From assembly GCF_003337305.1 (NCBI RefSeq), contig NZ_QPJO01000001.1, forward strand, positions 682,001-746,000: a stretch of 64,000 nucleotides of DNA, given 5' to 3'. Shown one piece after another: positions 1 to 9,464 of the stretch. This stretch comes from Winogradskyella arenosi. Lineage in GTDB: Bacteria > Bacteroidota > Bacteroidia > Flavobacteriales > Flavobacteriaceae. Within the stretch, counting starts at the first letter, position 1. Every line of letters begins with the position of its first letter. A program made the translations under genes and the position numbers. The notes under the pieces are model-generated. The model was not told the origin of the DNA. It was given only the letters and a program-made list of their open reading frames with translations, and ran no database searches.

Positions 1-130
1 ATGGTTTTACATGATGCGTAAAGCGTATACCATTCTTTGATTTACGACATATGGCATAAGAAGCTTTAGTGGCAAACATTGCTGGTAAAGACATCGCTGT
101 TTCACCACAATTTGAAGTAGAAAAGGTCAT
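1..130 (-). CDS. Possible 5' part of an unknown gene, cut by the left edge
   Basis: An open frame of 43 codons runs from an ATG at 130-128 on the minus strand to the window edge; it begins MTFSTSNCGETAMSLPAMF. An in-frame TAG lies four codons upstream of this ATG, so no earlier start is available. A perfect TAnnTTTG box (TATATTTG, 157-150) sits about 20 nt upstream, the same distance as for other genes here, which favours a real start. I do not recognise the product; the NCGETAMSLPAMF stretch loosely recalls the metal-site region of sulfatase-fold phosphoethanolamine transferases, but 43 residues cannot decide this. Confidence 0.3.
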   Translation of the reverse strand, partial: MTFSTSNCGETAMSLPAMFATKASYAICRKSKNGIRFTHHVKP

Positions 131-149
131 AAAGTAGTTCTAAAAGAGT

Positions 150-157
150 CAAATATA
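150..157 (-). promoter_or_regulatory. -7 box TATATTTG
   Basis: Exact match to the Bacteroidota -7 consensus TAnnTTTG on the minus strand, 20 nt before the ATG at 130. No clear TTG -33 element is seen at 17-21 nt. Confidence 0.35.
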
Positions 158-236
158 ACTATAAAAACAGGTAATTTAACGATAATTTATATTATGTCTA
201 GATTATGAAACTGTAATTAATAGGAAAATAGTTTTC

Positions 237-290
237 AAAAAAGGCCTTTAAAACTTGTAGATAAATACCTAAAATAGTTTTTTTAAGGCC
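237..290 (-). terminator. Terminator-like hairpin overlapping a stop codon
   Basis: On the minus strand, GGCCTTAAAA (290-281) pairs with TTTTAAAGGCC (251-241), with one bulged A, and is followed by TTTT. The stop codon of the thioredoxin-domain gene lies in the loop, so termination would occur just after the gene. Confidence 0.45.
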
Positions 291-1573
291 AATTCTAAGC
301 CTTCATAATTATAGGGTTTAGCCACAATATTTTTAGAAGCATCTAATAAAAAATAGGTCGGAGTTGCAGAAATCCCATAAGTTTTCACAATTGGATTCTC
401 CCATTTGTTAAGTCCTTTGGTGTGGATAAACATAGGGTACTGTTTAATTTCTTTCTCCCAATGGCTTTTCTCATTCTCTAAACCAAAGGCTACAACTTTT
501 AATTCTGGATGGTTGGCTACTAATTTTTTTACTAGTGGTAACTCATTTAAACAGTGGCTACAGGTGCTACTCCAAAAAATTAATAAATAATGTTTCGCCC
601 CTTCTAACTGATGTAAACTTGTTTTCGTGTCGCTTAATTGAATTTCAAAATCTGGAGCTAAGGCACCAATATGCGTATTTTTATAAGCAATAAGCATTTC
701 TTCCAAATCTATATTTTTTGTTTGCTTTGCCAATTCTAAAAGGTAAGTATTTGTTATATAATTGGCCATGTTAGCATGGTCTAAGTCCACAAAGGTTTGC
801 CAAAGCATTTGTAATAAGCTGGTTTTAATTGGTAAATCGTCATTGCCAATAGCCAAAGCAACATCGTCTATGTGAGATTTGTAAACCGTTTCATCAGGGT
901 TCATAACCATATTAAACACGTAGGCGGTTACACGATCGGTTAAATAAGACGAACTCTGTAATAAGGCATCGCTAAAATCTACTTGACTTAAAAAATGAGC
1001 CTTTAAATGTTTGGAGTATGTACTTATATCTTCGTAATCTGTTGGAATATAAGGTCTGTTAGCTTTAATAAAACGGACGACCAATTTACCTTCTGCTAAT
1101 TCTTCATACGCCGTTTGTGTGTCTTTAAGGGTTTTAAATATGGCCTGAAAACCTTTTTTGTCTTTATTCTTTTTTCCGTAATAATTACTAATAGTTTGGT
1201 TAATCATTTCCATACTCTTAAGATAAGAGTCCCAAAGTTTATTTTCTTCGGAAATGGTAAATTGAACGCCTTTTTCTAAACTGAAGTTGAAAGCAACCTG
1301 TTCCTTTCCATCATAAATAAAATCGAAATTATTCTCCTCAGGAGGCGTGGCATAAACAATTTTATAAATCCCTGGAGTTAGCGTAGAATCTAAGTCAATT
1401 TTAAAATGGCCTTCGGCATCTAATTGACCTCGGTCTATATAATTAGCCCTTTCTGGAGTAGCATGGTAAAGAAAAGCATAGCTATAATCTTCAGCAGGCG
1501 TAAATGTCCCTTCTACACTTTGAGCAAATGTTAAAACGGGTAAAACTAATAGGAGGACAAGTAAGTTTTTCAT
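269..1573 (-). CDS. Secreted TlpA-like thioredoxin-fold protein
   Basis: A periplasmic or outer-surface thiol-disulfide protein of the TlpA/ResA class common in Bacteroidota. I chose the start at 1573 (MKNLLVLLLVLPVLTFAQ), which gives a classic signal peptide ending in A-Q; a start six codons earlier (1591) is also open. The first half (about residues 20-300) matches the DUF4369-like or unassigned N-terminal region seen in such proteins. The C-terminal 130 residues form a thioredoxin domain with the redox motif CSHC (WSSTCSHCLNELP), near residue 336, and a cis-proline region ISATPTYFLLD. Likely role is reduction of periplasmic disulfides or cytochrome c maturation; the substrate is unknown. 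It stands alone, with no cytochrome biogenesis genes nearby. Confidence 0.8.
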   Translation of the reverse strand: MKNLLVLLLVLPVLTFAQSVEGTFTPAEDYSYAFLYHATPERANYIDRGQLDAEGHFKIDLDSTLTPGIYKIVYATPPEENNFDFIYDGKEQVAFNFSLEKGVQFTISEENKLWDSYLKSMEMINQTISNYYGKKNKDKKGFQAIFKTLKDTQTAYEELAEGKLVVRFIKANRPYIPTDYEDISTYSKHLKAHFLSQVDFSDALLQSSSYLTDRVTAYVFNMVMNPDETVYKSHIDDVALAIGNDDLPIKTSLLQMLWQTFVDLDHANMANYITNTYLLELAKQTKNIDLEEMLIAYKNTHIGALAPDFEIQLSDTKTSLHQLEGAKHYLLIFWSSTCSHCLNELPLVKKLVANHPELKVVAFGLENEKSHWEKEIKQYPMFIHTKGLNKWENPIVKTYGISATPTYFLLDASKNIVAKPYNYEGLELALKKLF

Positions 1574-1759
1574 GATGTGTAGTCTTTTCAAATTCTAGGC
1601 TAAGGGGCGCAATGTGTAATGCCTTAGGTCTTGTTGTAAAAGTAACGGATATATTCGACTTCAAAATAATCAGTTTTAAATATTTAACAGGAATTTCTGA
1701 CTTTTGGCTAAGGGTGAACCTATTTCATCATTTTACAATGTAAAGTGTTAACCCTATTC

Positions 1760-2617
1760 CTATTTAGAACGAATGCTTTCTATGATGACGGTGGCAAGGA
1801 TCAAGCTTCCTCCAATAAATGTATTTACTGTTGGAATCTCGTTTAAAAACAAATAAGCGATTAAAATGCCAAAAATGGGCTGAGAGCTCCCAATAATACT
1901 CGCAGTGCTAGCCTTAAAATACTTTAGGCTTTTCACAAACATAGTATGGCCAATAGCGGTGGTTAAAATCGCTAATATTAACACATACGGATATTGGTTG
2001 CTAATCGCTGAGGTTCCCATAAAATAAAGGGCGGGAGCGAGAAGAATGGAAAGAATCAATACTTGGAAAAACATAATCATGGTGCTATTGTAACTGGCTA
2101 CATGATCTTTAAGCAATAGTATTCTTACGGCATAGCAAAGGGCCGATAGAAGCCCGAGCAAAAGCCCTTGTAGATGGCTGCTTTCTAGATTGAATTCTGG
2201 AGCTAAAATATAAATCCCTATGAGGACGAGGCCACCCAAAAGAAGGTGGATCGGATCTCGTTTTGACTTTGTAAAGAGCGGTTCTAAAAGTGCAATCATT
2301 ACCGGAAAGGTAAACAGAGACAGCATCCCAATGGCTACATTAGATAGTTTTAGGGCATAGAAATAAAAAATCCAATGCCCGCCTAGACATAATGCGGCAA
2401 TAAAAAAAGTACCCCGGTCTTTTTTGTTCTCGACTTTTAAAGAAATGCCTTTGTAGCGGCAAAAGCCCCATAAAATGATAGCCGCCAAAAAGGAGCGCCA
2501 CCAAATAATAACAGGAGGGGGTAAGTTAATGTACTTTCCTAACGGTCCAGAGGTGCTAATAAAGATGGTGGCAATACTAAGTAATAAGAGGTTATTTAAA
2601 TGATGCTTTTCATTCAT
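1760..2617 (-). CDS. EamA/DMT-family transporter
   Basis: An inner-membrane drug/metabolite exporter of the EamA (RhaT-like) family, 285 residues, the usual length. The sequence shows about ten hydrophobic segments arranged as two EamA repeats, the second starting near residue 150 (LLLGLLSALCYAVRILLLK). The end, IGSSQPIFGILIAYLFLNEIPTVNTFIGGSLILATVIIE, is a typical EamA C-terminal half. The substrate cannot be predicted. The start codon overlaps the mfd stop by one base (both at 2617), so it is probably co-transcribed with mfd. Confidence 0.85.
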   Translation of the reverse strand: MNEKHHLNNLLLLSIATIFISTSGPLGKYINLPPPVIIWWRSFLAAIILWGFCRYKGISLKVENKKDRGTFFIAALCLGGHWIFYFYALKLSNVAIGMLSLFTFPVMIALLEPLFTKSKRDPIHLLLGGLVLIGIYILAPEFNLESSHLQGLLLGLLSALCYAVRILLLKDHVASYNSTMIMFFQVLILSILLAPALYFMGTSAISNQYPYVLILAILTTAIGHTMFVKSLKYFKASTASIIGSSQPIFGILIAYLFLNEIPTVNTFIGGSLILATVIIESIRSK

Positions 2618-5600
2618 TAGATATCCTTTAGGGCTCGCAATGCTTGTTTGGTATTCTTTATATTTTCAAAGGTAATGAGTAAGCGTAAGCCTTTTCGGGT
2701 TTGCTTTTCCTTTATGGTACAACGTCCGGCGTTCATTTGAACAAATTGCATCACCTTAGAGAAATCGGCACTTTGGTAAAAACTACTGTGTTGGTCTTGA
2801 ATAAAATAACCAATCATTTTATCTTGTTTCATAATAAGTTTCTCAATTCCCATTTTGGTGGCAATCCATTTTAAACGGACACTATCAAAAAGATCAGAAA
2901 CTTGTGTTGGGAGCTCCCCAAAACGGTCAATAATTTCACTTTCAAAAGTGCTGAGTTCTTCCTCGTTCTTAATCCCATTTAATTTGGTATAAAGGTTAAG
3001 GCGTTCAGTGATATTATTGATATAATCATCAGGAAATAACAACTCAAAATCGGTATCTATAGTGATATCTTTTACATACGTTTTAGGTTTACCATCGTCT
3101 TTGTAAAGCTCTGAAAACTCCGTTTCTTTTAATTCCTCAATAGCTTCATTGAGTATTTTTTGATAGGTGTCAAAACCAATATCGCTAATAAATCCACTTT
3201 GTTCACCACCTAATAAGTCTCCGGCACCACGAATTTCTAAATCTTTCATGGCAATGTTAAATCCGCTACCTAACTCGGTAAACTGCTCTAAGGCCGAGAT
3301 TCGTTTTCGAGCATCAGAGGTCATTGCAGAATATTCTGGAGTAATAAAATAACAGAAGGCTTTTTTGTTGCTTCGCCCTACACGGCCACGCATTTGGTGC
3401 AAGTCACTTAACCCAAAATTATTCGCATTATTAATAAAAATAGTATTGGCATTAGGGACATCTAATCCACTTTCAATAATGGTTGTACTGACTAAAACAT
3501 CAAAATCCCCGTTCATAAAACCAAGCATCAGATTTTCTAGTTTTTTTCCATCGAGTTGGCCGTGACCTATTGCAATCTTAGCATCTGGAACTAAGCGCTG
3601 AATCATGCCTGCAACTTCGCGGATGTTTTCAATCCTATTATGGATAAAAAAGATTTGTCCACCACGCTGAATTTCATAACTCACCGCATCGCGTATGGTT
3701 TCTTCATTAAAACGAATTACATGACTTTCTATAGGGTAGCGATTTGGTGGAGCCGTATTAATTACCGATAAATCTCGAGCCGCCATTAAACTAAATTGTA
3801 GGGTTCTCGGGATTGGAGTAGCGGTTAAGGTAAGGACATCTACATTCTCTTTAATGGTCTTCAGTTTTTCTTTAACAGCAACGCCAAATTTCTGTTCCTC
3901 ATCGACAATAAGAAGTCCTAAGTCTTTAAATTTCACGTTTTTATTAGCGAGTTGGTGGGTGCCAATAATAATATCTACACTTCCTTTTTCTAAACCTTCT
4001 AAGGTTTCGCGCTTTTCTTTTGCCGTTCTAAAACGGTTAACGTAATCTACGGTTACTGGAAAATCTTTAAGACGTTCCTTAAAAGTACGCGCATGCTGAT
4101 ACGCTAAGATGGTGGTTGGTACTAAAACAGCCACTTGTTTTCCGTTATCTACAGCTTTAAATGCGGCTCTGATGGCAACTTCCGTTTTTCCAAAACCAAC
4201 ATCTCCACATATTAAACGATCCATAGGGCGCTCACTTTCCATATCGGCTTTGATATCTGCGGTAGAGGCCATTTGGTCTGGGGTGTCTTCATAGACAAAT
4301 GAGGCTTCTAGCTCTAGTTGCATATGACTATCGGGAGCGTATTGAAATCCTTTTTTAAGTTTCCGCTTGGCGTATAATTTTATAAGGTTAAAAGCAATTT
4401 CTTTAACGCGAGACTTGGTCTTTTGTTTTAAGGCTGTCCACGCTTTACTTCCTAATTTATAAACCGTTGGAGGTTTACCATCTTTACCATTAAACTTGGT
4501 GATTTTATGTAAAGAGTGAATGCTGAGGTAGAGAATATCGCGTTCGCCATACACTAACTTTATCGCTTCTTGCTTTTTGCCTTCAACATCTATTTTTTGC
4601 AGGCCTCCAAACTTTCCAATCCCGTGATCGATATGCGTTACATAATCACCTATTTCTAGATTGGTGAGTTCTTTAAGGGTAATGGCTTGCTTTTTAGCAT
4701 AACCGTTTTTAAGCTGAAATTTATGATACCGATCAAAAATTTGATGATCGGTATAGACCGCAATTTGTTGTTCGGTATCTACAAACCCTTGGTATAAGGA
4801 AAGTACAACCGTTTTATAATGCACTTCTTGCTCGGCATCGTCAAAAATATCATGAAAACGTTTGGCTTGCTGCTCACTAACACAAGAAATATAGTTGGTA
4901 ATACCGTTGGCGTGGTTGGTATTTAAATCTTCTATTAACAGGTGAAACTGCTTATTAAATGACGGTTGCGGTGTGGTATAAAAGGCAATGAGTTGCTGTG
5001 CAAATAAGGCATCGGTTCCAAATTCAACTAGAGTATAGTCTAAAAACTGACGTTTTAATAACTCTGAATTACAGAATAACTCCTCAGGAGAGGCGTGCTT
5101 CATTTCAGAAGATAAACTTTTAAAAGCTTCTTCTGCTTTACCGTAAAAGTCATCAATTCTAGAAAAAATAAAGGATGCATTTTTAGTAAAAACTACGGTA
5201 TTATTAGCAATGTACTTTAAAAAACTCTGGCGTTGTTCGGCCATAAGTTTGTTTGCCACATTGGGGATAATACTCACTTTTTTAATGCGCTCTGTAGATA
5301 ATTGGGTTTCTACATCAAAGGTTCTAATGCTGTCTACTTCATCTCCAAAAAATTCAATACGGTAAGGCTCGTCATTAGAGAACGAAAACACATCTACAAT
5401 ACCACCTCTTACAGAGAAATCACCCGGTTCTGTAACAAAATCTACACGTTTAAATTTATATTCAAACAATACCTCATTAACAAAATCGATACTTAAATCG
5501 TTACCAACAGCAATTTTTAAGGTGTTCTTTTCCAATTCCTTTTTGGTCACCACTTTTTCAAAAAGCGCATCCGGATAGGTTACAATAATGCAAGGTTTTT

Positions 5601-5946
5601 TACGCGAATTGATACGGTTTAAAACCTCGGCACGTAGAAGAACATTGGCGTTATTGGTCTCTTCAATTTGGTAAGGTCTCCGGTAGCTTCCAGGATAGAA
5701 CAAGACATCTTTAGTGTTAATAAGCTGTTCTAAGTCGTTCAGGTGGTAAGCGGCTTCTTCCTTGTCGTTAAAAACCAGTAAAAAAGGTTTTTCTGCCGTT
5801 TTATAGGCTTCGGCAACGGCAATTGAAAAAGAGGATCCTATAAGACCTTTTAAGTGTGTTTTTGTTTCGTTTTGGGCAATAGCAGTTTGCAGATTCTGCA
5901 ACTGCAAAGTCTGTGCGAATGTTTGGGTGATAGATACTTTACTCAA
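2617..5946 (-). CDS. mfd: Transcription-repair coupling factor Mfd
   Basis: An ATP-dependent DNA translocase that removes RNA polymerase stalled at lesions and recruits UvrA. At 1109 residues it has the family's usual length. Seen in order: a UvrB-like N-terminal region, a CarD-like RNA polymerase interaction domain near residues 430-500 (IGDYVTHIDHGIGKFGG), Walker A GDVGFGKTE near 580, the helicase box DEEQ near 681, helicase motif VI QMRGRVGRSNKKAFCYF, and a TRCF C-terminal domain from about 960 (RFGELPTQVSDLF). A good promoter lies just upstream (5966-5992). Followed by the EamA gene with a one-base overlap. Confidence 0.97.
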   Translation of the reverse strand: MSKVSITQTFAQTLQLQNLQTAIAQNETKTHLKGLIGSSFSIAVAEAYKTAEKPFLLVFNDKEEAAYHLNDLEQLINTKDVLFYPGSYRRPYQIEETNNANVLLRAEVLNRINSRKKPCIIVTYPDALFEKVVTKKELEKNTLKIAVGNDLSIDFVNEVLFEYKFKRVDFVTEPGDFSVRGGIVDVFSFSNDEPYRIEFFGDEVDSIRTFDVETQLSTERIKKVSIIPNVANKLMAEQRQSFLKYIANNTVVFTKNASFIFSRIDDFYGKAEEAFKSLSSEMKHASPEELFCNSELLKRQFLDYTLVEFGTDALFAQQLIAFYTTPQPSFNKQFHLLIEDLNTNHANGITNYISCVSEQQAKRFHDIFDDAEQEVHYKTVVLSLYQGFVDTEQQIAVYTDHQIFDRYHKFQLKNGYAKKQAITLKELTNLEIGDYVTHIDHGIGKFGGLQKIDVEGKKQEAIKLVYGERDILYLSIHSLHKITKFNGKDGKPPTVYKLGSKAWTALKQKTKSRVKEIAFNLIKLYAKRKLKKGFQYAPDSHMQLELEASFVYEDTPDQMASTADIKADMESERPMDRLICGDVGFGKTEVAIRAAFKAVDNGKQVAVLVPTTILAYQHARTFKERLKDFPVTVDYVNRFRTAKEKRETLEGLEKGSVDIIIGTHQLANKNVKFKDLGLLIVDEEQKFGVAVKEKLKTIKENVDVLTLTATPIPRTLQFSLMAARDLSVINTAPPNRYPIESHVIRFNEETIRDAVSYEIQRGGQIFFIHNRIENIREVAGMIQRLVPDAKIAIGHGQLDGKKLENLMLGFMNGDFDVLVSTTIIESGLDVPNANTIFINNANNFGLSDLHQMRGRVGRSNKKAFCYFITPEYSAMTSDARKRISALEQFTELGSGFNIAMKDLEIRGAGDLLGGEQSGFISDIGFDTYQKILNEAIEELKETEFSELYKDDGKPKTYVKDITIDTDFELLFPDDYINNITERLNLYTKLNGIKNEEELSTFESEIIDRFGELPTQVSDLFDSVRLKWIATKMGIEKLIMKQDKMIGYFIQDQHSSFYQSADFSKVMQFVQMNAGRCTIKEKQTRKGLRLLITFENIKNTKQALRALKDI

Positions 5947-5965
5947 GTTTCTGTGTTTGGAACTG

Positions 5966-5992
5966 CAAATATAAAATTTTTGAAGTGCCCAA
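5966..5992 (-). promoter_or_regulatory. Promoter for mfd
   Basis: On the minus strand a TTG (5992-5990) is followed after 16 nt by TATATTTG (5973-5966), an exact -7 box, about 20 nt before the mfd ATG. It fits the flavobacterial -33/-7 layout. Confidence 0.55.
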
Positions 5993-6017
5993 TACTGATA
6001 ATTCTTTTGAATAGAAT

Positions 6018-6025
6018 TATATTTG
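6018..6025 (+). promoter_or_regulatory. -7 box TATATTTG upstream of TerB-like gene
   Basis: Exact TAnnTTTG match 43 nt before the ATG at 6068, divergent from the mfd promoter. No TTG is correctly spaced. Confidence 0.45.
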
Positions 6026-6067
6026 TTCAGAATTAGTATTAAGAGAATTTAAACAACAATAAAAAAT

Positions 6068-6499
6068 ATGTCATTTTCAGATTTATTCGATAGCGGATTT
6101 AAAACACGTAATGAAGATCATTTTGCTGCCATCGTTAGAGTTGCAATGAGTGATGGTGTGATTACCGATAAAGAAAAAGCTTTTTTAGATCGTTTAGCAA
6201 CACGCTTAGATATTTCCGCAGAGGATTACGAAAAAATATTAAAAGATTATAAAACGCATCCTATCAATCCACCAACTTCATATGATATGCGTTTAGAGCG
6301 TTTATACGATTTAGCGCGTATGGTTTGGATTGATGATATTGAAGGGCCAAACCAACATTGGTTACTAGAAAAATTATGCGTTGGTTTAGGTTTTCATGCT
6401 CAAAATGTAAGATATATTGCTGATAAAGCCTTAGCTCTTGCTTATGATAAAGTTGATGCTGATACCTTTATTAACGAAATGAAAAACATGAACAAATAG
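6068..6499 (+). CDS. TerB-like (tellurite-resistance type) helical protein
   Basis: A 143-residue cytoplasmic protein of the TerB family. The early part reads ARVAMSDGVITDKEKAFLDRLATRLDIS in style, with the acidic DG(x)ITDKEKAFL helix-loop typical of TerB-type putative metal-binding helical bundles. It lacks a signal peptide. These proteins are widespread in flavobacteria and have no settled function; the name does not imply tellurite resistance. It stands alone between divergent mfd and convergent fbp, with its own -7 box and a bidirectional terminator behind it. Confidence 0.75.
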   Translation: MSFSDLFDSGFKTRNEDHFAAIVRVAMSDGVITDKEKAFLDRLATRLDISAEDYEKILKDYKTHPINPPTSYDMRLERLYDLARMVWIDDIEGPNQHWLLEKLCVGLGFHAQNVRYIADKALALAYDKVDADTFINEMKNMNK

Positions 6500-6523
6500 A
6501 TTATCTGTTTGTTTGTATTGTAT

Positions 6524-6555
6524 AAAAAAAGCAACCTCAATAGGGTTGCTTTTTT
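6524..6555. terminator. Bidirectional terminator
   Basis: AAAAAAAGCAACC, a short loop, then GGTTGCTTTTTT. It lies between the converging TerB-like gene and fbp and has A and T tracts on both sides. Confidence 0.85.
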
Positions 6556-6581
6556 CGTTGTTGTTTATAAAGTTGCAAAAA

Positions 6582-7592
6582 TTAATCTTCAGCATTTCGC
6601 ATAAATTCTTCAGCTTTTTCTACCATATTTTTACTTCCGCAGATAAAAGGGACACGTTCGTGTAATTTTTTAGGTTCAATATCCATAATTCGTGTAAAAC
6701 CGTCACTCGCTTTACCATTAGCTTGTTCCGCTAAAAAGGCCATGGGGTTACATTCATAAAGTAAACGTAGCTTTCCATTTGGGTTTTTAGAGCTTTTAGG
6801 GTACATATAAATACCACCTTTAATCATATTTCTATGAAAATCGGAGACTAAAGAACCAATATAACGGCTTGTGTAAGGGCGGTCACCTTCCTCTTCTTGA
6901 CAATATTTGATGTATTTTTTAATTCCCGTAGGAAAATGTGAGTAGTTCCCTTCGTTAACCGAATAGATATGACCGTCTTCGGGGAATTTCATGTCTGGAT
7001 GCGATAAGTAATACGACCCAATTGCAGGGTTTAATGTAAATCCGTTAACGCCATGGCCTGTTGTATAAACTAACATGGTTGAGGTTCCGTAAACAACGTA
7101 TCCTGCTGCAACTTGAGCACTTCCTTTTTGTAAAAAATCTTCAATTTTTACGGGTGTACCAATTGGGGTAACACGGCGGTAAATAGAAAATATAGTTCCT
7201 ACAGAAACATTAACATCAATATTAGAAGAGCCATCTAAGGGGTCTATTAATACCACATATTTATTTTGGTAGTTTTCATCTTGACTGTTAATTGCAATAA
7301 AATCATCTTCTTCTTCACTAGCAATACCACAGACAATATTTCTTTTGGTTAAGGTCTGAATAAACTTGTCATTAGCATAGACATCTAGTTTTTGCTGGTC
7401 TTCACCTTGAATATTAGTTTCCCCAACCGCTCCAATAATATCTACGAGACCAGCCTTGTTTACTTCGTGATTCACAACCTTGGCTGCTAGGCGAATAGAG
7501 TTAAGAAGCCGAGAAAGTTCTCCAGATGTATATTTAAAAGCACTTTGATTTTCAATAATAAATTCCCCTAAGGTTTGGTTTGGTTGCGACAT
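6582..7592 (-). CDS. fbp: Class 1 fructose-1,6-bisphosphatase
   Basis: Hydrolyses fructose 1,6-bisphosphate to fructose 6-phosphate in gluconeogenesis. 336 residues, the usual length for class 1. The metal and phosphate site motif [10 protein letters not shown] is present near residues 116-125, preceded by an acidic EEEDD run that is also expected. The C-terminal half keeps [23 protein letters not shown] and [16 protein letters not shown], both class 1 signatures. Transcribed away from the GNAT gene. A near-match -7 box (GATATTTG, 7626-7619) lies about 27 nt upstream. Confidence 0.96.
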   Translation of the reverse strand: MSQPNQTLGEFIIENQSAFKYTSGELSRLLNSIRLAAKVVNHEVNKAGLVDIIGAVGETNIQGEDQQKLDVYANDKFIQTLTKRNIVCGIASEEEDDFIAINSQDENYQNKYVVLIDPLDGSSNIDVNVSVGTIFSIYRRVTPIGTPVKIEDFLQKGSAQVAAGYVVYGTSTMLVYTTGHGVNGFTLNPAIGSYYLSHPDMKFPEDGHIYSVNEGNYSHFPTGIKKYIKYCQEEEGDRPYTSRYIGSLVSDFHRNMIKGGIYMYPKSSKNPNGKLRLLYECNPMAFLAEQANGKASDGFTRIMDIEPKKLHERVPFICGSKNMVEKAEEFMRNAED

Positions 7593-7668
7593 GAAGTATG
7601 AGATTGATTAATACCTCACAAATATCGTATTTTTTAACAAACTATATCGTTTTCGTAGCTTAAAAAAA

Positions 7669-7700
7669 TTGTTTAATAAGACGAGTTTAGACTATCTTTG
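7669..7700 (+). promoter_or_regulatory. Promoter for GNAT-aspartate kinase operon
   Basis: TTG (7669-7671), 21 nt spacer, TATCTTTG (7693-7700, exact -7 box), then the ATG 17 nt further on. One of the two best complete promoters in the window. Confidence 0.65.
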
Positions 7701-7717
7701 AGGTTTTTATTTAGATA

Positions 7718-8194
7718 ATGGGACAACCAAGATTAGCAATTAAACAAGATATGCCACGAGTTTTAGAACTCATCCAAGAGTTGGCAACTTTCGAAAAAGA
7801 AGCGGATGCTGTAGAGGTTACCCTAACCGATTTAGAGCAAGATGGTTTTGGACCGCATCCTAAATTTACGTGTTTTGTCGTTGAAGCCGAAGGAAAAGTG
7901 GAAGGTATTGCCTTGGTCTATCCGCGTTATTCCACTTGGAAAGGCGGTATTTTACATCTAGAAGATCTTATTGTAAGTGAAAACTCAAGAGGTTTAGGCC
8001 TAGGAACGCAACTTTTAAATGCTGTGGTGAGTTATGGACAACAATTAGGCGTTAAACGCGTTAGTTGGGAAGTTCTAGATTGGAACGATCCTGCGATTGC
8101 TTTTTATGAAAGTAAAGGAGCGGACGTAAAGCGCGATTGGAATGTGGTGCATCTAGATGAAAACGGAATTAAAAATTACTTAGAACAATTATAA
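7718..8194 (+). CDS. GNAT-family N-acetyltransferase
   Basis: A 158-residue single-domain GNAT enzyme that transfers an acetyl group from acetyl-CoA, probably to a small amine. The acetyl-CoA pyrophosphate loop appears as ENSRGLGLGTQLL (about residues 88-100), preceded by the beta-strand ILHLEDLIV. WEVLDWNDPAIAFYESKGA near the end is very like spermidine/spermine acetyltransferases, so a polyamine or diamine substrate is possible but unproven. The stop overlaps the aspartate kinase ATG by one base (TAATG), so the two are translationally coupled. Confidence 0.85.
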   Translation: MGQPRLAIKQDMPRVLELIQELATFEKEADAVEVTLTDLEQDGFGPHPKFTCFVVEAEGKVEGIALVYPRYSTWKGGILHLEDLIVSENSRGLGLGTQLLNAVVSYGQQLGVKRVSWEVLDWNDPAIAFYESKGADVKRDWNVVHLDENGIKNYLEQL

Positions 8195-9444
8195 TGCGCA
8201 TTTTTAAGTTTGGTGGTGCCTCTGTTAAGGATGCAAATGGAGTAAGAAATGTAGCGAAGGTTTTAAAAACAACAGGGTATGATAATACCTTAGTGGTCAT
8301 TTCTGCTATGGGGAAAACGACCAATAGCATGGAGCTGGTGATAAAGTCCTATTTTGAAACTAAAACGGCTTTACCAAATGCCATCCATGAAGTGGTTAAA
8401 TACCATGATAGCATTTTAAAAGATCTTTTTACGAATGATCGCCATCAAGTTTTTACGGACGTAAAAGCGCTTTTTGAAGATTTAAATCTCTTTTTTAAAA
8501 CAAATAAATCCCCTGATTACAATTTTGTTTATGATCAGGTTATCGGTTATGGCGAATTAATTTCAACGACCATTGTAAGTCATTACTTTAATGAAATTGG
8601 GATTAAAAATCAATGGAACGACGTTAGGGAGTTTATTAAAACTGATAATTATTACCGCCATTCTAATGTAAACTGGGAAGCCACTCAGAAAAATATTGCC
8701 ACACATTTAAAACCTTCTGTTTTAAATATTACACAAGGATTTTTAGGGAGTGATGCCAATAACTTTACGACTACTTTAGGGCGTGAAGGCAGTGATTATA
8801 CGGCCGCTATTTTTGCCTATTGTTTAAATGCGAGTAGTGTTACCATTTGGAAAGATGTCCCAGGCGTATTAAACGCAGATCCGCGGTATTTTGAAAACGC
8901 ACAACTGCTGAACCAAATTTCGTATAGAGAAGCCATTGAGTTGGCCTTTTACGGCGCTTCTGTAATTCATCCTAAAACCTTACAACCTTTACAGCGCAAA
9001 GAAATTCCCTTGTATGTAAGATCCTTTTTAAACCCTGAGGCCAGCGGTACTTGCGTCAGTAAAGGAAAAGCTATAGAGCCCGAAATTCCTTGTTTTATAG
9101 TGAAGAAGAATCAGACATTAATTTCGTTATCATCCTTAGATTTTTCGTACATTATGGAAGATAATATTAGTGATATTTTTAATCTGTTGCACTTGTATAA
9201 AATGAAGGTTGATGTGATTCAGAATTCCGCCATAAGTTTTTCGGTTTGTATAGAGAATTTATACGATAATTTAGAGAAATTACTTCAGCATCTTAAAGCT
9301 AAATTTAAAGTCACTTGTCATCGACATGTTAATTTATATACTATAAGACATTATAATGATAAGGTGGTAGAAGCGTTAGAAAAGGATAAAACTGTTTTAC
9401 TAAAACAGTTAACACAAGGGACCGTTCAGATTGTTACTAATTAA
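8194..9444 (+). CDS. lysC: Aspartate kinase (monofunctional)
   Basis: Phosphorylates aspartate, the first step toward lysine, threonine, methionine and diaminopimelate. 416 residues. The amino acid kinase signature KFGGASVKD is at the N terminus, and TTLGREGSDYTAA plus WKDVPGVLNADPR (nucleotide and aspartate sites) lie in the middle. The C-terminal 130 residues are ACT-like but diverged (QNSAISFSVCIEN), so the feedback effector is unclear. It has no homoserine dehydrogenase part. The gene symbol is by family; flavobacteria often carry more than one aspartate kinase. Confidence 0.9.
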   Translation: MRIFKFGGASVKDANGVRNVAKVLKTTGYDNTLVVISAMGKTTNSMELVIKSYFETKTALPNAIHEVVKYHDSILKDLFTNDRHQVFTDVKALFEDLNLFFKTNKSPDYNFVYDQVIGYGELISTTIVSHYFNEIGIKNQWNDVREFIKTDNYYRHSNVNWEATQKNIATHLKPSVLNITQGFLGSDANNFTTTLGREGSDYTAAIFAYCLNASSVTIWKDVPGVLNADPRYFENAQLLNQISYREAIELAFYGASVIHPKTLQPLQRKEIPLYVRSFLNPEASGTCVSKGKAIEPEIPCFIVKKNQTLISLSSLDFSYIMEDNISDIFNLLHLYKMKVDVIQNSAISFSVCIENLYDNLEKLLQHLKAKFKVTCHRHVNLYTIRHYNDKVVEALEKDKTVLLKQLTQGTVQIVTN

Positions 9445-9460
9445 ATAGTTGTTACATTTG
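9431..9460 (+). promoter_or_regulatory. Promoter abutting the olsF start codon
   Basis: TTG (9431-9433), 19 nt spacer, TACATTTG (9453-9460, exact -7 box). The olsF ATG begins only 4 nt after the box, so transcription from here would start at or next to the ATG and give a leaderless message. Confidence 0.5.
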
Positions 9461-9464
9461 TTTT

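Noticed and set aside
1599..1628. CTAAGG...CCTTAG inverted repeat upstream of the thioredoxin gene
   Set aside because: Stem is short and imperfect, with no T tract and no clear role.
6068..6499. Tellurite-resistance function for the TerB-like gene
   Set aside because: Family name only; no ter operon partners are present.
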